The notes beneath the pieces are model-generated. The model was given only the letters and a program-made list of their open reading frames with translations. It was not told the DNA's origin and did not search any database. Below, piece after piece: positions 1 to 11,234 of a DNA stretch of 59,417 bases (positions are counted from its first letter, which is position 1; each line of letters opens with the position of its first letter). The DNA lies in assembly GCA_002717385.1 (NCBI GenBank), contig PBDR01000022.1, forward strand, positions 1 through 59,417. The letters are read 5' to 3'. This stretch comes from Chloroflexota bacterium. GTDB lineage: Bacteria > Chloroflexota > Dehalococcoidia > Lucifugimonadales > Lucifugimonadaceae. Both the position numbers and the translations under genes were made by a program.

Positions 1-1695
1 AATGTTTTTTTCAATTTCTGTTTTGGATTTATCATCAATATGATCTGATTGTTCTTTAATTAATTTTTCTGCCTGAAAAATCATACTTTCAGCATTATTT
101 CTAACTTCCACTTTTTCTCTCTTTTCTTGATCAGTTCTAGAATTTTCTTCAGCTTCCTTAATAAGATCATCAATTTCTTTTTCATCTAAACCTGATCTAC
201 CCGTTATAGTAATATGTTGCTCCTTATTAGTACCTTTATCTTTAGCCGATACCTTTAAAATACCGTCAGCATCAATATCAAAAGTAACTTCAATTTGTGG
301 AACTCCTCTAGGAGCAGGCAAAATTCCATCTAAAGTAAAACGTCCGATAGAAATATTATCTTCAGCCATCTCTCTTTCACCTTGGACTACATGAATTTCG
401 ACACCTGGTTGATTATCTGCTGCTGTAGAAAAAGTTTCCGTTTTAGATGTTGGAATTGTGGTATTTCTATCTATTAATATCGTACGAACACCACCTAATG
501 TTTCTATCCCCAAAGTTAAAGGAGTTACATCAAGCAAAAGTACATCTTTAACATCACCTTGTAAAACACCAGCTTGAATTGATGCTCCTATTGCTACAAC
601 TTCATCAGGATTGATTGATTTATTTGGTTCTTTACCAAAAGTTTCTGTGACCTGTTTTATTACCAAAGGCATACGTGTCATGCCTCCCACCAAAACAATA
701 TCATCTATATCATCTGATTTCATACCTGCATCTCTTAATGCATTTTGCGTGGGGTTTACAGTACGTTTAACTAATTCAGTTGACAATTCCTCCAGTTGTG
801 CTCTAGATAAAGTAATTTGTAAATGTTTAGGACCACTAGAATCTGCTGTAATGAAAGGCAAATTAATTTCAGTTGAAGTAACTGATGACAATTCGATCTT
901 TGCCCTTTCTGATTCTACTCTCAATCTTTGATGAGCAGCTGGGTCTTCACGAAGATCAATTAAATGTTCTTTTTTGAATTCATCAGCTAAAAAATCAACA
1001 ATCGTTAAATCAAAATCATCTCCTCCTAGATGTGTATCACCATTAGTACTTTTAACTTCAAATACTCCGTCACCTATTGTAAGAATAGTAACATCAAAAG
1101 TCCCTCCACCTAAATCATAAACAGCAATAGTACGATCACCTTGCTTATCTAATCCATAGGCTAGAGAAGCTGCTGTAGGTTCATTAATTATTCTCAATAC
1201 CTCTAACCCAGCAATTTGACCTGATACTTTTGTTGCTTCTCTTTGGCTATCATTAAAATACGCTGGAACTGTAATTACTGCTTGTTCAACTTTTTCACCT
1301 AATTTTTTTTCTGCATCTTCTTTAAGTTTCCGTAAAACCATAGCTGATATTTCTGCAGGTGGCCTTGTTTCACCTTTTAAATCTATACCTACATCACCAT
1401 TTTTTAATTCTTTTAAATTAAAAGAAACTCTTTTAATATCACGTTGTACAGAAGGATCATCAAAACGTCGACCTATAAATCTTTTTGCAGAATATATTGT
1501 ATCTTTTGGGTTAGTTATTGCTTGTCTTCTAGCTAATTCACCAACAAATCGTTCATCAGTTTTAGAATTGATAGCAACTACAGAAGGAATAGTTCTGCGA
1601 CCCTCAGAAGATTCTATTATTTCAGGTTCACCAGCATTTATCACAGCCATAGCTGAATTTGTAGTTCCTAAATCTATACCAATAATTTTAGCCAT
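1..1695 (-). CDS. dnaK: Chaperone DnaK (Hsp70), C-terminus beyond window
   Basis: ATP-dependent cytoplasmic Hsp70 chaperone that works with GrpE and a DnaJ co-chaperone; no dnaJ is in view. The 565 visible residues start [15 protein letters not shown] (phosphate-1 loop). They contain DLGGGTFD near residues 184-191 and GGMTRMP near 330, then the beta-sandwich substrate-binding domain. The reading frame is open to base 1, so about 50-70 C-terminal lid residues are missing only because the window ends. The nucleotide-binding domain keeps the long segment around residues 74-108 ([11 protein letters not shown]) that many Gram-positive DnaKs lack. It is the last visible gene of hspR-grpE-dnaK, 28 bp after grpE, and is probably controlled by the HspR operator upstream of hspR. 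Confidence 0.98.
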   Translation of the reverse strand, partial: MAKIIGIDLGTTNSAMAVINAGEPEIIESSEGRRTIPSVVAINSKTDERFVGELARRQAITNPKDTIYSAKRFIGRRFDDPSVQRDIKRVSFNLKELKNGDVGIDLKGETRPPAEISAMVLRKLKEDAEKKLGEKVEQAVITVPAYFNDSQREATKVSGQIAGLEVLRIINEPTAASLAYGLDKQGDRTIAVYDLGGGTFDVTILTIGDGVFEVKSTNGDTHLGGDDFDLTIVDFLADEFKKEHLIDLREDPAAHQRLRVESERAKIELSSVTSTEINLPFITADSSGPKHLQITLSRAQLEELSTELVKRTVNPTQNALRDAGMKSDDIDDIVLVGGMTRMPLVIKQVTETFGKEPNKSINPDEVVAIGASIQAGVLQGDVKDVLLLDVTPLTLGIETLGGVRTILIDRNTTIPTSKTETFSTAADNQPGVEIHVVQGEREMAEDNISIGRFTLDGILPAPRGVPQIEVTFDIDADGILKVSAKDKGTNKEQHITITGRSGLDEKEIDDLIKEAEENSRTDQEKREKVEVRNNAESMIFQAEKLIKEQSDHIDDKSKTEIEKNI

Positions 1696-1723
1696 AATAT
1701 TTTCCTTTACTAAAATCTATATG

Positions 1724-2254
1724 TTATTGTTCAATAATTTCATCGTCAATAGAAGCAGCAATTTCTACAGTCGCCGGTTTAACTACTATTTCATCACGCA
1801 TATAACCAGGTGAAAATTCATTTAGAATTATGCCATTATCTACATCATCAATTGGAGTGTTCAATATAGCCTCATGTAGTCTTGGGTCAAACTGTTTACC
1901 AATTGTCTCAATGCGAATAAAACCTTCATTAGATAATAGATGCTCAAAATTTCTATAGATTACTTCAACACCTTCAGTCCAGGGGTCAGAAGAAGTTTTT
2001 TTAACTTTAGATTTAATAGCTGATTCAAACTGATTAATAACATCAATAAACTTGAGAATTATTCTCAGTTCAGCACGATTACGTATTTCCAATTGTTCAT
2101 TTTGAATCCTATTTCTAAGATTTACTAAATCTGCTTGAGCACGTGCTGTAATGTTTTGAAGTTTTTCATATTCTTTTTTTAAATCTTCTAACTCTTCAAA
2201 ATAATTATGATCATCTGAATTTTCTTTTTGTTTTATTTTGTTTTCGTTATTCAT
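1724..2254 (-). CDS. grpE: Nucleotide exchange factor GrpE
   Basis: GrpE releases ADP from DnaK. The 176-residue length is normal. Residues about 15-60 form a charged, coiled-coil-prone helix. The C-terminal beta domain carries the family signature around GFIRIETIGKQFDP and LHEAI (about residues 112-132). The start is the ATG at 2254, 14 bp after the hspR stop, so it is co-transcribed with hspR upstream and dnaK downstream. Confidence 0.95.
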   Translation of the reverse strand: MNNENKIKQKENSDDHNYFEELEDLKKEYEKLQNITARAQADLVNLRNRIQNEQLEIRNRAELRIILKFIDVINQFESAIKSKVKKTSSDPWTEGVEVIYRNFEHLLSNEGFIRIETIGKQFDPRLHEAILNTPIDDVDNGIILNEFSPGYMRDEIVVKPATVEIAASIDDEIIEQ

Positions 2255-2268
2255 TAAAATTTATTTTA

Positions 2269-2685
2269 TTATTTATGATCTGGAGCAATACTATTAATTA
2301 ACGATTGAATATTATGAGATATATCTCTCAATTCAGGTAAATCATTAAGTTGTCTTTTCTTATCAATTGAAATTTTCCAAGAATTTAATACATCAAGAAT
2401 TTTGAGAATTAAACTAATACCATTTAAATTAAGACCAAAATCATCAATTAATTTTTTTGTTACTAACAATCTATGAACATCCATATCAGAATATAAACGC
2501 TGACTTCCAGTAGTCCTATTCGGGGAAACAACACCATGTCGTTCATATTTCCTTAAGGTTTGTGGATGCATTCGAGCCATTTTTGCAGCTACACTAATAA
2601 CATAAACACCTGGAAGATAAGTAAAATGTTCAGAATGATTATCTAAATAAGTTTGATGAGAAAATAAATATGTTTTCTTTTCCAT
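2269..2685 (-). CDS. hspR: MerR-family heat-shock repressor HspR
   Basis: Probable transcriptional repressor of the dnaK operon. It is 138 residues long. A MerR helix-turn-helix lies at about residues 28-70, with the HspR-like motifs YVISVAAKMARMHPQTLRKYE and RLYSDMDVHRL. Known HspR proteins bind HAIR inverted repeats with DnaK as co-repressor. A matching inverted repeat lies 57-83 bp upstream (2742-2768), which supports autoregulation. The N-terminus is about 25 residues longer than the HTH needs, and no clear Shine-Dalgarno precedes the ATG at 2685, so the exact start is uncertain. It is unusual here as the first gene of the operon; in actinobacteria hspR typically follows dnaJ. Confidence 0.88.
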   Translation of the reverse strand: MEKKTYLFSHQTYLDNHSEHFTYLPGVYVISVAAKMARMHPQTLRKYERHGVVSPNRTTGSQRLYSDMDVHRLLVTKKLIDDFGLNLNGISLILKILDVLNSWKISIDKKRQLNDLPELRDISHNIQSLINSIAPDHK

Positions 2686-2741
2686 AAAAAAAATCTGCTA
2701 AAACTGGTAAATACCCCAGTACCTATAGTGTATCATATCAG

Positions 2742-2768
2742 ATACTTGATACGATATATATCAAGTAT
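2742..2768. promoter_or_regulatory. HAIR-like HspR operator (inverted repeat)
   Basis: Two perfect 10-nt arms, ATACTTGATA and TATCAAGTAT, flank a 7-nt spacer. The core CTTGATA-N7-TATCAAG closely follows the HAIR consensus CTTGAGT-N7-ACTCAAG in both arm sequence and spacing. It lies upstream of hspR, where the operon promoter should be. A second, weaker repeat GTATC-N6-GATAC (2730-2745) overlaps its edge. Assignment as the HspR site is inference from the consensus and the adjacent gene. Confidence 0.8.
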
Positions 2769-2982
2769 ACATGTAATTTCGTAATAAAAATTTATGATTA
2801 TCCGATCAACTTAAACATATTTAACGTTTTATAGTTAAAAAGTATAGACTTATTACTTTTTTCGTAGTAGCATCTGTTTCGGTAAAAAAATATTTATTAG
2901 AATATTAAACAATTCGCAATAAATTTTAATTTATGGAATGCTCTGACATTTATAGCAGAGACAATTAATAGGAAAATTAACA

Positions 2983-3159
2983 ATGATATTTATAAAAGCT
3001 TGCCCAAAATGTAAAGGTGATGTTGAATTCACGTTTGATTCATTTGGAAAAAGTTTAGAGTGTCTCCAATGTTCTTATACTGTAGACTCCAAAGAATCTG
3101 CAAAAAGAGCTATAGGAGAAACCCAAGCATCAAACGTCGAAGCAAAAGCATCCATTTAA
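2983..3159 (+). CDS. Small zinc-ribbon protein (58 aa)
   Basis: Small protein beginning MIFIKACPKCKGD with two Cys-x2-Cys knuckles, CPKC (residues 7-10) and CLQC (about residues 27-30). This is a classic zinc-ribbon spacing, followed by a polar tail of about 28 residues. The ATG at 2983 is preceded by AGGA at suitable spacing. Function is unknown; such ribbons often bind nucleic acid or a protein partner. It converges with atpC (41 bp gap) and diverges from hspR. The intact Cys pairs and the RBS argue that it is real despite its size. Confidence 0.75.
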   Translation: MIFIKACPKCKGDVEFTFDSFGKSLECLQCSYTVDSKESAKRAIGETQASNVEAKASI

Positions 3160-3200
3160 TTTTCACTAGAAGATAATATCCTATAAATAAATTTTAATAT

Positions 3201-3626
3201 TTATTGGTTCCTTCTTCTGTTAGAGTTTCTTTTTTTACCAATTTTAACCCTGATAGTTGCACGACGCATTGACTGAATAGATCTTAGTAAATCCACCTCT
3301 GATTCACTATTATCTAATCTCTCTTTGGCTCTTTTCAAAGCTTCTTCTGCTCGCTCGATATCGATTTCGCTATCTCTTTCAGCTGAATCAGCAAGTATTA
3401 TTGCTAAATCATTATTAACTTGAACAAAACCTCCAGAAATAGACAAAAATTGTTCTTCATTGTCAATTTTAAGTCTTAATTCTCCAGGTGAAATTGAAGA
3501 AATAATTTTTACATGAGAAGGTAAAACAGTAATCTCCCCTTCAGACGCTGGTAATGTAATTGAATCAACTTCACCAGAAAAGACTTCTGATTCTGCTGTT
3601 GTAATTTTTAGATTTAATTTAGACAT
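3201..3626 (-). CDS. atpC: ATP synthase F1 subunit epsilon
   Basis: Central-stalk subunit epsilon of the F1Fo ATP synthase. It is 141 residues: an N-terminal beta-sandwich (about residues 1-85, with LPASEGEITVLPSH) and a C-terminal helical hairpin (IERAEEALKRAKERL). The last 15 residues form a strongly basic tail (KKRNSNRRR) longer than needed for the fold. It is the last gene of the atp operon, 5 bp after atpD. Confidence 0.95.
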   Translation of the reverse strand: MSKLNLKITTAESEVFSGEVDSITLPASEGEITVLPSHVKIISSISPGELRLKIDNEEQFLSISGGFVQVNNDLAIILADSAERDSEIDIERAEEALKRAKERLDNSESEVDLLRSIQSMRRATIRVKIGKKRNSNRRRNQ

Positions 3627-3631
3627 TCAAT

Positions 3632-5059
<1,428 letters not shown>

Positions 5060-5066
5060 TTATATT

Positions 5067-5936
5067 TTATTTCTTCGATTCAAGTGCAGTAACGCCACCA
5101 ACTATATCAAGTAATTCTGATGTTATTGATTCCTGCCTTGCCTTATTTAAATCCAATGTTAATTCATCAATTAATTCATTAGCATTGTCAGTAGCATTCT
5201 GCATAGCTACCATACGTGACGAATGTTCACTTGCAATTGCTTCAAGTACGCTTTGAAATATTAATGTTTCAACATATCTAGGAATTAATTGTTTTAATAC
5301 TGATACCGGGTCAGGTTCATAAATAAACTCTCCGGAATAAATTTCATTTTTTTCTAGTGATGATACTGGTAATATTATTTTAGTTTCTGGTACCTGAACA
5401 GCAGTATTAAGAAATCTAGAATATATAATTACAACTTTATCAAAATTTTCATTTTCATATTGACTAATTAAAAACTTAGAAACAGAAAGAATATCTTCAA
5501 GTTTAGGTCTATCAGGTACTGAATATGAAGCCAATAAATCTTGAGATGTCCTAGCTATAAATCTTTCGCCTTTTTTCCCAATTGTTACAACAGATACAGG
5601 TGCTTTAGATTTGGTAATAAATTCTCCTGCTTCTTTATTTAAATTTGACACTAATGGACCAGCTAATCCTCTGTCAGGGGTTATAAGTAACATTAAGGTT
5701 TTTTTCACTGTCCTAGTTTTAAGTAACGGTAAAATTTCCAATAAATCTAATCCCTTAACTTCATCTGAAATAACAGATAAAACAGAAGTTATTTGATCAG
5801 AATAAGATCGACTTTTTTGTACTGCTATTTGAGCACGATTCATTTTGGAGGCAGCAATTAATTGCATAGCCCCGGTAACTTTTGCAGTATTTGATACTGA
5901 TCTAATCCTATCTCTTAAGTCTTTTGTACTTGGCAA
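5067..5936 (-). CDS. atpG: ATP synthase F1 subunit gamma
   Basis: Rotor shaft of F1, 289 residues. The conserved N-terminal coiled-coil is visible (RDRIRSVSNTAKVTGAMQLI with ASKM), as is the C-terminal helix (ASEHSSRMVAMQNATDNA with LI). The start is a TTG at 5936 with GAGG six bases upstream. No in-frame ATG precedes the conserved N-terminal helix, so this is a convincing TTG initiation. It lies 15 bp after atpA and 25 bp before the atpD ATG. Confidence 0.96.
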   Translation of the reverse strand: MPSTKDLRDRIRSVSNTAKVTGAMQLIAASKMNRAQIAVQKSRSYSDQITSVLSVISDEVKGLDLLEILPLLKTRTVKKTLMLLITPDRGLAGPLVSNLNKEAGEFITKSKAPVSVVTIGKKGERFIARTSQDLLASYSVPDRPKLEDILSVSKFLISQYENENFDKVVIIYSRFLNTAVQVPETKIILPVSSLEKNEIYSGEFIYEPDPVSVLKQLIPRYVETLIFQSVLEAIASEHSSRMVAMQNATDNANELIDELTLDLNKARQESITSELLDIVGGVTALESKK

Positions 5937-5951
5937 TTTTTTCCTCTATAA

Positions 5952-7463
5952 CTATTTAGTCATAGTTGACTTGAATGCAGAGAATGCATCATTGAGTTTT
6001 ATTTCATTTTCTTCATTAATTTCTTCAGATTTTGAAATATCACTCATAACTTCTGGTAAATTAGCATTAACATATTCATGCCATTCTGTTTCATATCTCC
6101 TTACCTCTTCAACTGGAAAATCGTCAAAACCTCCAGAATTGGCTATAAAAATTATTGTCACCTGATTTTCATAAGGAAGAGGAGAATTTTCATCTTGCTT
6201 AAGAATTTCTGTCAAGCGGGCACCTCTTTCCAATTGCCTCTTCGTAACAGAATCCAAATCTTCTGTACCAAACTGAGCAAAAGTCGCCAATGAGGCATAT
6301 TGGGCCATTTCACTTTTTAAAGAGCCTGCCACTTTCTTCATACCTTTTAATTGAGCAGAAGATCCAACTCTAGTGACAGATAATCCTGAATTAACTGCTG
6401 GGCGGACACCTGAGTTGAATAAATCTGGTTCAAGATATAATTGACCATCAGTGATAGATATAACATTGGTTGGAATATAGGAAGAAACATCACCAGCTTG
6501 AGTTTCAATTATGGGTAAAGCCGTAATAGAACCTCCTCCAAAATTTGCATCTATCCTTGCAGCGCGTTCCAATAATCGAGAGTGAAGGTAAAACACATCC
6601 CCAGGATAAGCCTCTCTACCAGGAGGACGTTTCAAAAGTAAAGACATCTGCCTATATGCCCAAGCATGTTTTGTTAAATCATCATAAACTATAAGTACAT
6701 CTTTTCCTTGACTCATAAAGAATTCTGCCATTGCGCAACCGGCATATGGTGCTAAGTATTGTAGTGGAGCAGGATCAGATGCATTAGCTGTAACAACTAT
6801 AGTATTATCAAGAGCACCATTCTCTTCCAATCTGGAAACGATTTGAGCGACTTTAGAAGCTTTTTGACCAATAGCAACGTAAACACCCAAAATCTCACTA
6901 TCTTTTTGATTTATTAATGCATCTACACATAAAGAGGTTTTCCCCGTTACTCTGTCACCTATTACTAATTCTCGTTGACCTCTACCAACAGGAACCATAG
7001 CATCAACAATCTTTAGACCAAATTGAACAGGTTGATCTACAGATTTTCTTTCTACTACTCCAGGGGCAATTTTTTCTACTGGAAAAGTATCGGATGAGGA
7101 AAAATCACCTTTTCCATCTAAAGGTCTTCCAAGAGGATCAAGTACTCTTCCGAGCATGTCATTACCTACAGGAACTTGTATAATTTTTCCAGTACTCTTT
7201 ACCTCATCACCTTCTTTAATTCCCAAATAATCCCCTAAAATCACAGCACCGACACCATTTTCTTCTAGATTCAATGCCATTCCCAAGACACCTCCTGGAA
7301 AAGATAGTACCTCTGAATATTTTACTCCAGATAAACCATGAATCCTTGCAACACCATCTGCAGCTTCTATCACTGTACCAACATCCACCATAGAAAGTTC
7401 CCCACCAAATTCTTCAATTTGCTTTTTTATTACTGATGCTATATCTTGTCCTGCTGAAGGCAT
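5952..7463 (-). CDS. atpA: ATP synthase F1 subunit alpha
   Basis: Non-catalytic nucleotide-binding subunit of F1, 503 residues (normal length). The P-loop reads GDRVTGKT where the usual alpha sequence is GDRQTGKT; the rest ([32 protein letters not shown]) is conserved. The ATG at 7463 is preceded by AGAGGT. The C-terminal tail is acidic and polar ([16 protein letters not shown]). Confidence 0.97.
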   Translation of the reverse strand: MPSAGQDIASVIKKQIEEFGGELSMVDVGTVIEAADGVARIHGLSGVKYSEVLSFPGGVLGMALNLEENGVGAVILGDYLGIKEGDEVKSTGKIIQVPVGNDMLGRVLDPLGRPLDGKGDFSSSDTFPVEKIAPGVVERKSVDQPVQFGLKIVDAMVPVGRGQRELVIGDRVTGKTSLCVDALINQKDSEILGVYVAIGQKASKVAQIVSRLEENGALDNTIVVTANASDPAPLQYLAPYAGCAMAEFFMSQGKDVLIVYDDLTKHAWAYRQMSLLLKRPPGREAYPGDVFYLHSRLLERAARIDANFGGGSITALPIIETQAGDVSSYIPTNVISITDGQLYLEPDLFNSGVRPAVNSGLSVTRVGSSAQLKGMKKVAGSLKSEMAQYASLATFAQFGTEDLDSVTKRQLERGARLTEILKQDENSPLPYENQVTIIFIANSGGFDDFPVEEVRRYETEWHEYVNANLPEVMSDISKSEEINEENEIKLNDAFSAFKSTMTK

Positions 7464-7509
7464 TTTTACCTCTTATTCTTTTCTACTATTATTAAATAAA
7501 TTTTAACTA

Positions 7510-8043
7510 TTATGCCGCTCCTTTTAAAAGGAAATCTTTCATGTTATTAATTTTAGTTTTAGAGCTTGCATCGATCACTTTATCTCCGATACGAATTATA
7601 ATTCCTCCGAGAATATTTTCATCCACTATTTGTGAAATTTCTACTGTCGAACCTTCAACAAATTCCAATAAACTTTCCTTCAATTTTTCAATTTGATTAG
7701 TAGGTATCTGATTAGCAGTTTTAACTTGTACCCTAGTAATCTCAAAATGTTTATCAACTAAATCATTAAAAATATCTTTAAATAAGTTGAATTTCGTAAT
7801 ATCTCTATTACGAGTCATTAAAAAGATCAAATTCTTCACAAGTAAATCAATATCAGAAAATAAAGTTTCAATTCCATCAAATTTTACATTTTCTGGAACT
7901 TGAGGAGAATCTAACAAAACAATAACATCTTCATTATCCAAGATCAAAGATATATTATTAATTTGTTTTAGCCATTCATTAATTAATGATTTTTCAATAG
8001 CAATTTCAAACAGAGCTTTAGCATATCTTTGTGGCGAAATCAT
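7510..8043 (-). CDS. atpH: ATP synthase F1 subunit delta
   Basis: Peripheral-stalk subunit delta (OSCP homologue) connecting F1 to the b subunits, 177 residues. It begins MISPQRYAKALFEIAIEKS and ends with the typical GGIIIRIGDKVIDASSKTKI element. Its ATG overlaps the atpF stop by 4 bp (ATGA), indicating translational coupling. Confidence 0.94.
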   Translation of the reverse strand: MISPQRYAKALFEIAIEKSLINEWLKQINNISLILDNEDVIVLLDSPQVPENVKFDGIETLFSDIDLLVKNLIFLMTRNRDITKFNLFKDIFNDLVDKHFEITRVQVKTANQIPTNQIEKLKESLLEFVEGSTVEISQIVDENILGGIIIRIGDKVIDASSKTKINNMKDFLLKGAA

Positions 8044-8540
8044 TTCTTTATAGAATCCAGTTCAGTATTTAATACTTCATCAATTAAAGTTTCATGATCT
8101 TTTTGATTAATGCTTCTTTTTATAATCTTCTCAGCAGCAATAATAGAAAGTCCTGCAAAATCTTTCCTTATACTCTCGATAGCAGATTCTTTTTCATGAA
8201 GAATTTCTGTTTTAGTTTTTTTTATCAATAAATCAGATTCTTCCTTAGCCTTTTTTATTTCTTGGTCTCTAATTCGCGAGGCAGCTTCACGAGCATCAGC
8301 AATTAATTTCTGTCCCTCTTGTCGAGCTTTAGAAATTTCTTCTTGAATTTTATCTTCTGATTCCTTAACTGATTCCTTTGCTTTCTCAGCTGCATCTAGA
8401 CTTTCCTTAATTTTATCTGATCTAGAATCTAACATTTTTATAAGTGGGCCATAAGCCAACTTATAAAGCAAGAAAAAAAGTATCAAAAAACTTATTACTT
8501 GCGTAAGCAACTGTGAAATACTGATACCTAATGCACCCAT
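8040..8540 (-). CDS. atpF: ATP synthase Fo subunit b
   Basis: Peripheral stalk of the ATP synthase, 166 residues. There is one N-terminal membrane helix (about residues 10-30, LTQVISFLILFFLLYKLAYG) followed by a long, charged coiled coil (about residues 35-150) rich in Lys, Glu and Ala. It is a single b-type gene, with no b-prime paralogue in the cluster. Its end overlaps atpH by 4 bp. Confidence 0.95.
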   Translation of the reverse strand: MGALGISISQLLTQVISFLILFFLLYKLAYGPLIKMLDSRSDKIKESLDAAEKAKESVKESEDKIQEEISKARQEGQKLIADAREAASRIRDQEIKKAKEESDLLIKKTKTEILHEKESAIESIRKDFAGLSIIAAEKIIKRSINQKDHETLIDEVLNTELDSIKK

Positions 8541-8592
8541 AGCTTGAACCTCAATATTTGTTGATTGTCAAACAATTTCAAAATCATATATT

Positions 8593-8865
<273 letters not shown>

Positions 8866-8908
8866 TTAATTAATATTTACACGATTTAATATAATTTCAA
8901 GCCTAAAA

Positions 8909-10216
8909 TCAATGATCTTCTGAATCTGAATCATGACCTTCATGACTTGCTACAGCCATCACACCGAAAAATAGTGTCAACATTGCAAAAATAAATGCTT
9001 GAATAGCTCCAACAAATAATTCCATTCCCATAAATGGAATTATACCTATTAAAGGAAATAAAAATGCCATTGCAATAAGAAGTATTTCCCCCGCAAACAT
9101 ATTCCCAAACAATCTAAAAGTAAAACTAACAACTCTAGTAAATTCTCCTAAAAATTCAAGAATACCCACAAATGAATTAATTGGACCTTTACTAATAGGA
9201 TTGACAAAAAACTTACCTGCATAAGATTTGAATCCTAGAGCTTTAAATCCCCAAAATTGAACAACAATAATTACAAAAATAGCTATAGCCAATGGTGTAT
9301 TTAAATCCGTATTAGCACCTCTGAAAAAAGGTACAAGTAAGCCCGCTGTTTTACCTTCATGTTTATCCCAATTATTGTAATTTGAATTGCCTACTAGATC
9401 GAAATTTTTTATTACTTTACCAATTTCAATATCATTATGTAAAGATTCATGGAGTTCTTTCAAAAAGTTCATATCTCCAGAATTCAAAGATTGATCCAAA
9501 GAAGTTATGAAATAATCAGACTTTATTTTTTTATAAACCTTATCTACCTTATCTGCATCAAAATTAGCCAATGCACCTATAGGAACTCTGTCTTTTTCTC
9601 CCATTCCTAAATGCACCCATGGTCCATCAAATACTACAAATGTTTCATCCTTAGATAAGATTTTTAAATCAATAAGAAATTTATGATCTTCATGATTCAG
9701 ATTTGGATAATTTTCTGTGATTTCAGATTCTATTTGATGTTCTTTATGATGTACCCAATCACTTAAAGTTTCTATTTGACCAATAGAACCCACGCCTGGA
9801 ATGATACCAACCCAGTTTGAGAAAAGAACAACAAGAAAAATAATTACAACAAGAGGTAAAAATCTTCTCCCAGACTTAACTCCTCCTCCCGCAACTGTAT
9901 CACACAAATTAGAAAAGAATTCAAATATAACTTCTAGTAAACCTTGCATACGGTTTGGAATTTGATTTATATTTTTAGTTCCTAACCAAACTATTAACAT
10001 TAAGATAAATCCAGCAAACCAAAACATAATAGTAGAATTAAGTAATTTATAGCTTCCCAATTCGATCACTTTTTCCGCAGGAACAGAGATAAAAGGAACT
10101 GGTCCACCTAAAAAACCACCAAAATTTCCAAAAGAATTACCTAAAGCGCCACCTAACACTGACAATACGAATACTAAGATAAAGAAAAGAATTAAAATAG
10201 ATTTAACAGATAACAT
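8909..10216 (-). CDS. atpB: ATP synthase Fo subunit a, with ~145-aa insertion
   Basis: Membrane subunit a forms the proton half-channels against the c-ring. The C-terminal half is canonical, with the essential Arg in FTFRLFGNMFAGE and the last helices ending in a His/Asp/Glu-rich tail (HEGHDSDSEDH). At 435 residues it is far longer than the usual 230-300. Residues about 147-290, between the helix ending SNWVGIIPGVGSIG and the segment FFRGANTDLNTPLA, form a hydrophilic insertion with many His, Asp, Glu and Lys. By the E. coli topology this loop faces outside the cytoplasm. No frameshift or stop is seen, so the insertion is read through. Confidence 0.95.
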   Translation of the reverse strand: MLSVKSILILFFILVFVLSVLGGALGNSFGNFGGFLGGPVPFISVPAEKVIELGSYKLLNSTIMFWFAGFILMLIVWLGTKNINQIPNRMQGLLEVIFEFFSNLCDTVAGGGVKSGRRFLPLVVIIFLVVLFSNWVGIIPGVGSIGQIETLSDWVHHKEHQIESEITENYPNLNHEDHKFLIDLKILSKDETFVVFDGPWVHLGMGEKDRVPIGALANFDADKVDKVYKKIKSDYFITSLDQSLNSGDMNFLKELHESLHNDIEIGKVIKNFDLVGNSNYNNWDKHEGKTAGLLVPFFRGANTDLNTPLAIAIFVIIVVQFWGFKALGFKSYAGKFFVNPISKGPINSFVGILEFLGEFTRVVSFTFRLFGNMFAGEILLIAMAFLFPLIGIIPFMGMELFVGAIQAFIFAMLTLFFGVMAVASHEGHDSDSEDH

Positions 10217-10277
10217 TTTATAACCAAATTCATGTTAAAACTATTTACAAAAAAAGTTAAGTATTAATTACACGTTT

Positions 10278-10496
10278 TTATTTATTATTAATTTTTTTTA
10301 ATAACTTAACAACTCCAGTAAATGCAACTAGAGATCCTAATAACACCCCTATTAAAATAAAAAAAGGCTTCGTAGAAAATTGATTATCTAATAAAAATCC
10401 AATAAAAGAAAAGAGAGATACAGAAATAGCAACAAACCAACCAATTCCAGCAACTTTCGACAATATAACCAAAGTATTTCTATGATTGGTTTTCAT
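10278..10496 (-). CDS. AtpZ/AtpI-family small membrane protein
   Basis: A 72-residue protein with two hydrophobic helices (about residues 15-35 and 42-65), the second being FFILIGVLLGSLVAFTGVV. The FIGFLLDNQF segment between the helices matches the AtpZ/AtpI type found as the first gene of many atp operons, where it helps c-ring assembly or forms ion channels with AtpI. It lies 61 bp upstream of atpB and 25 bp downstream of the BFN gene. The family call comes from size, topology and position. Confidence 0.8.
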   Translation of the reverse strand: MKTNHRNTLVILSKVAGIGWFVAISVSLFSFIGFLLDNQFSTKPFFILIGVLLGSLVAFTGVVKLLKKINNK

Positions 10497-10521
10497 TGAA
10501 TGTATTTATTTCGTGATTTAT

Positions 10522-11109
10522 TTAAGATGTAGTTTCTAAATCATCATTTTCTTCGTTTTTCTGATTTCCTATCCCTTTCATATCAAGAGATTCGACGAAA
10601 TCTTCAAAAGAAGATAACGATGCTAATTCTTTATTACCTAATGGACTTGGGGGTGTTTCTTTGGAAGAATTCTCTTTTCCATTACCTATGATCGGTATAC
10701 CAGACTCAGGATCTATAGTGATTGCACAAATATTCATCACTTTTTCATTTGCAAATATGGGAGCTTTTGAACGAATAGCAATATTTAAAGCATCCGAAGG
10801 TCGAGCATCTATATCTAGAGTTTTATTATCTTTGCTGATAATAATTTTTGCATAAAAAACATCATTTTCGATTTTCGATACTATTATTCTTGTAACTTTC
10901 CAACCCATCAATTCAAAAATCTGACAAATCAAATCATGAGTTAAAGGTCTTTTTGTCTCAAATTCTTCTAACTTTACAGCCATAGCTGAAGCTTCACTAT
11001 TCCCAATATATATAGGCAGATATCTATCAGAATTTATATCTTTAAGTAGTACCACACGAGATTGAAAAATTTTATTAACTCTTATACTTTCTATTTGTAA
11101 TTCGATCAT
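10522..11109 (-). CDS. Bifunctional nuclease (BFN/DUF151) domain protein
   Basis: Residues about 1-135 form a BFN/DUF151 domain, with the conserved LPIYIGNSEASAMAV, PLTHDL and ARPSDALNIAIRS motifs. The remaining 60 residues are polar and low in complexity (PPSPLGNKELASLSSFEDF). Members of this family have reported DNase and RNase activity in plants, but the bacterial role is unclear. It lies directly upstream of the atp operon and may be its first gene. A GGAG element is 12 nt before the ATG, a longer spacing than usual. Confidence 0.87.
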   Translation of the reverse strand: MIELQIESIRVNKIFQSRVVLLKDINSDRYLPIYIGNSEASAMAVKLEEFETKRPLTHDLICQIFELMGWKVTRIIVSKIENDVFYAKIIISKDNKTLDIDARPSDALNIAIRSKAPIFANEKVMNICAITIDPESGIPIIGNGKENSSKETPPSPLGNKELASLSSFEDFVESLDMKGIGNQKNEENDDLETTS

Positions 11110-11234
11110 ATAAAATATTTTCTCCAGTTGAAATATTAATTTTCATTTAATACATTATCGTATACTTACTATTCAATAACATTCTATATAAAATTTCAGT
11201 GTAAAATCTTTTATCCGTGTTTTTTTAAGCTTTT

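Noticed and set aside
3186-3205. AT-only hairpin at the end of atpC, a possible bidirectional terminator
   Set aside because: A 7-bp stem without G-C pairs and without a proper U run would be too weak to claim as a terminator.
9016-9043. 11-bp arms (ATAATTCCATT / AATGGAATTAT) with a 6-nt loop inside atpB
   Set aside because: About one such stem is expected by chance in the window, and it codes for conserved membrane-helix residues.
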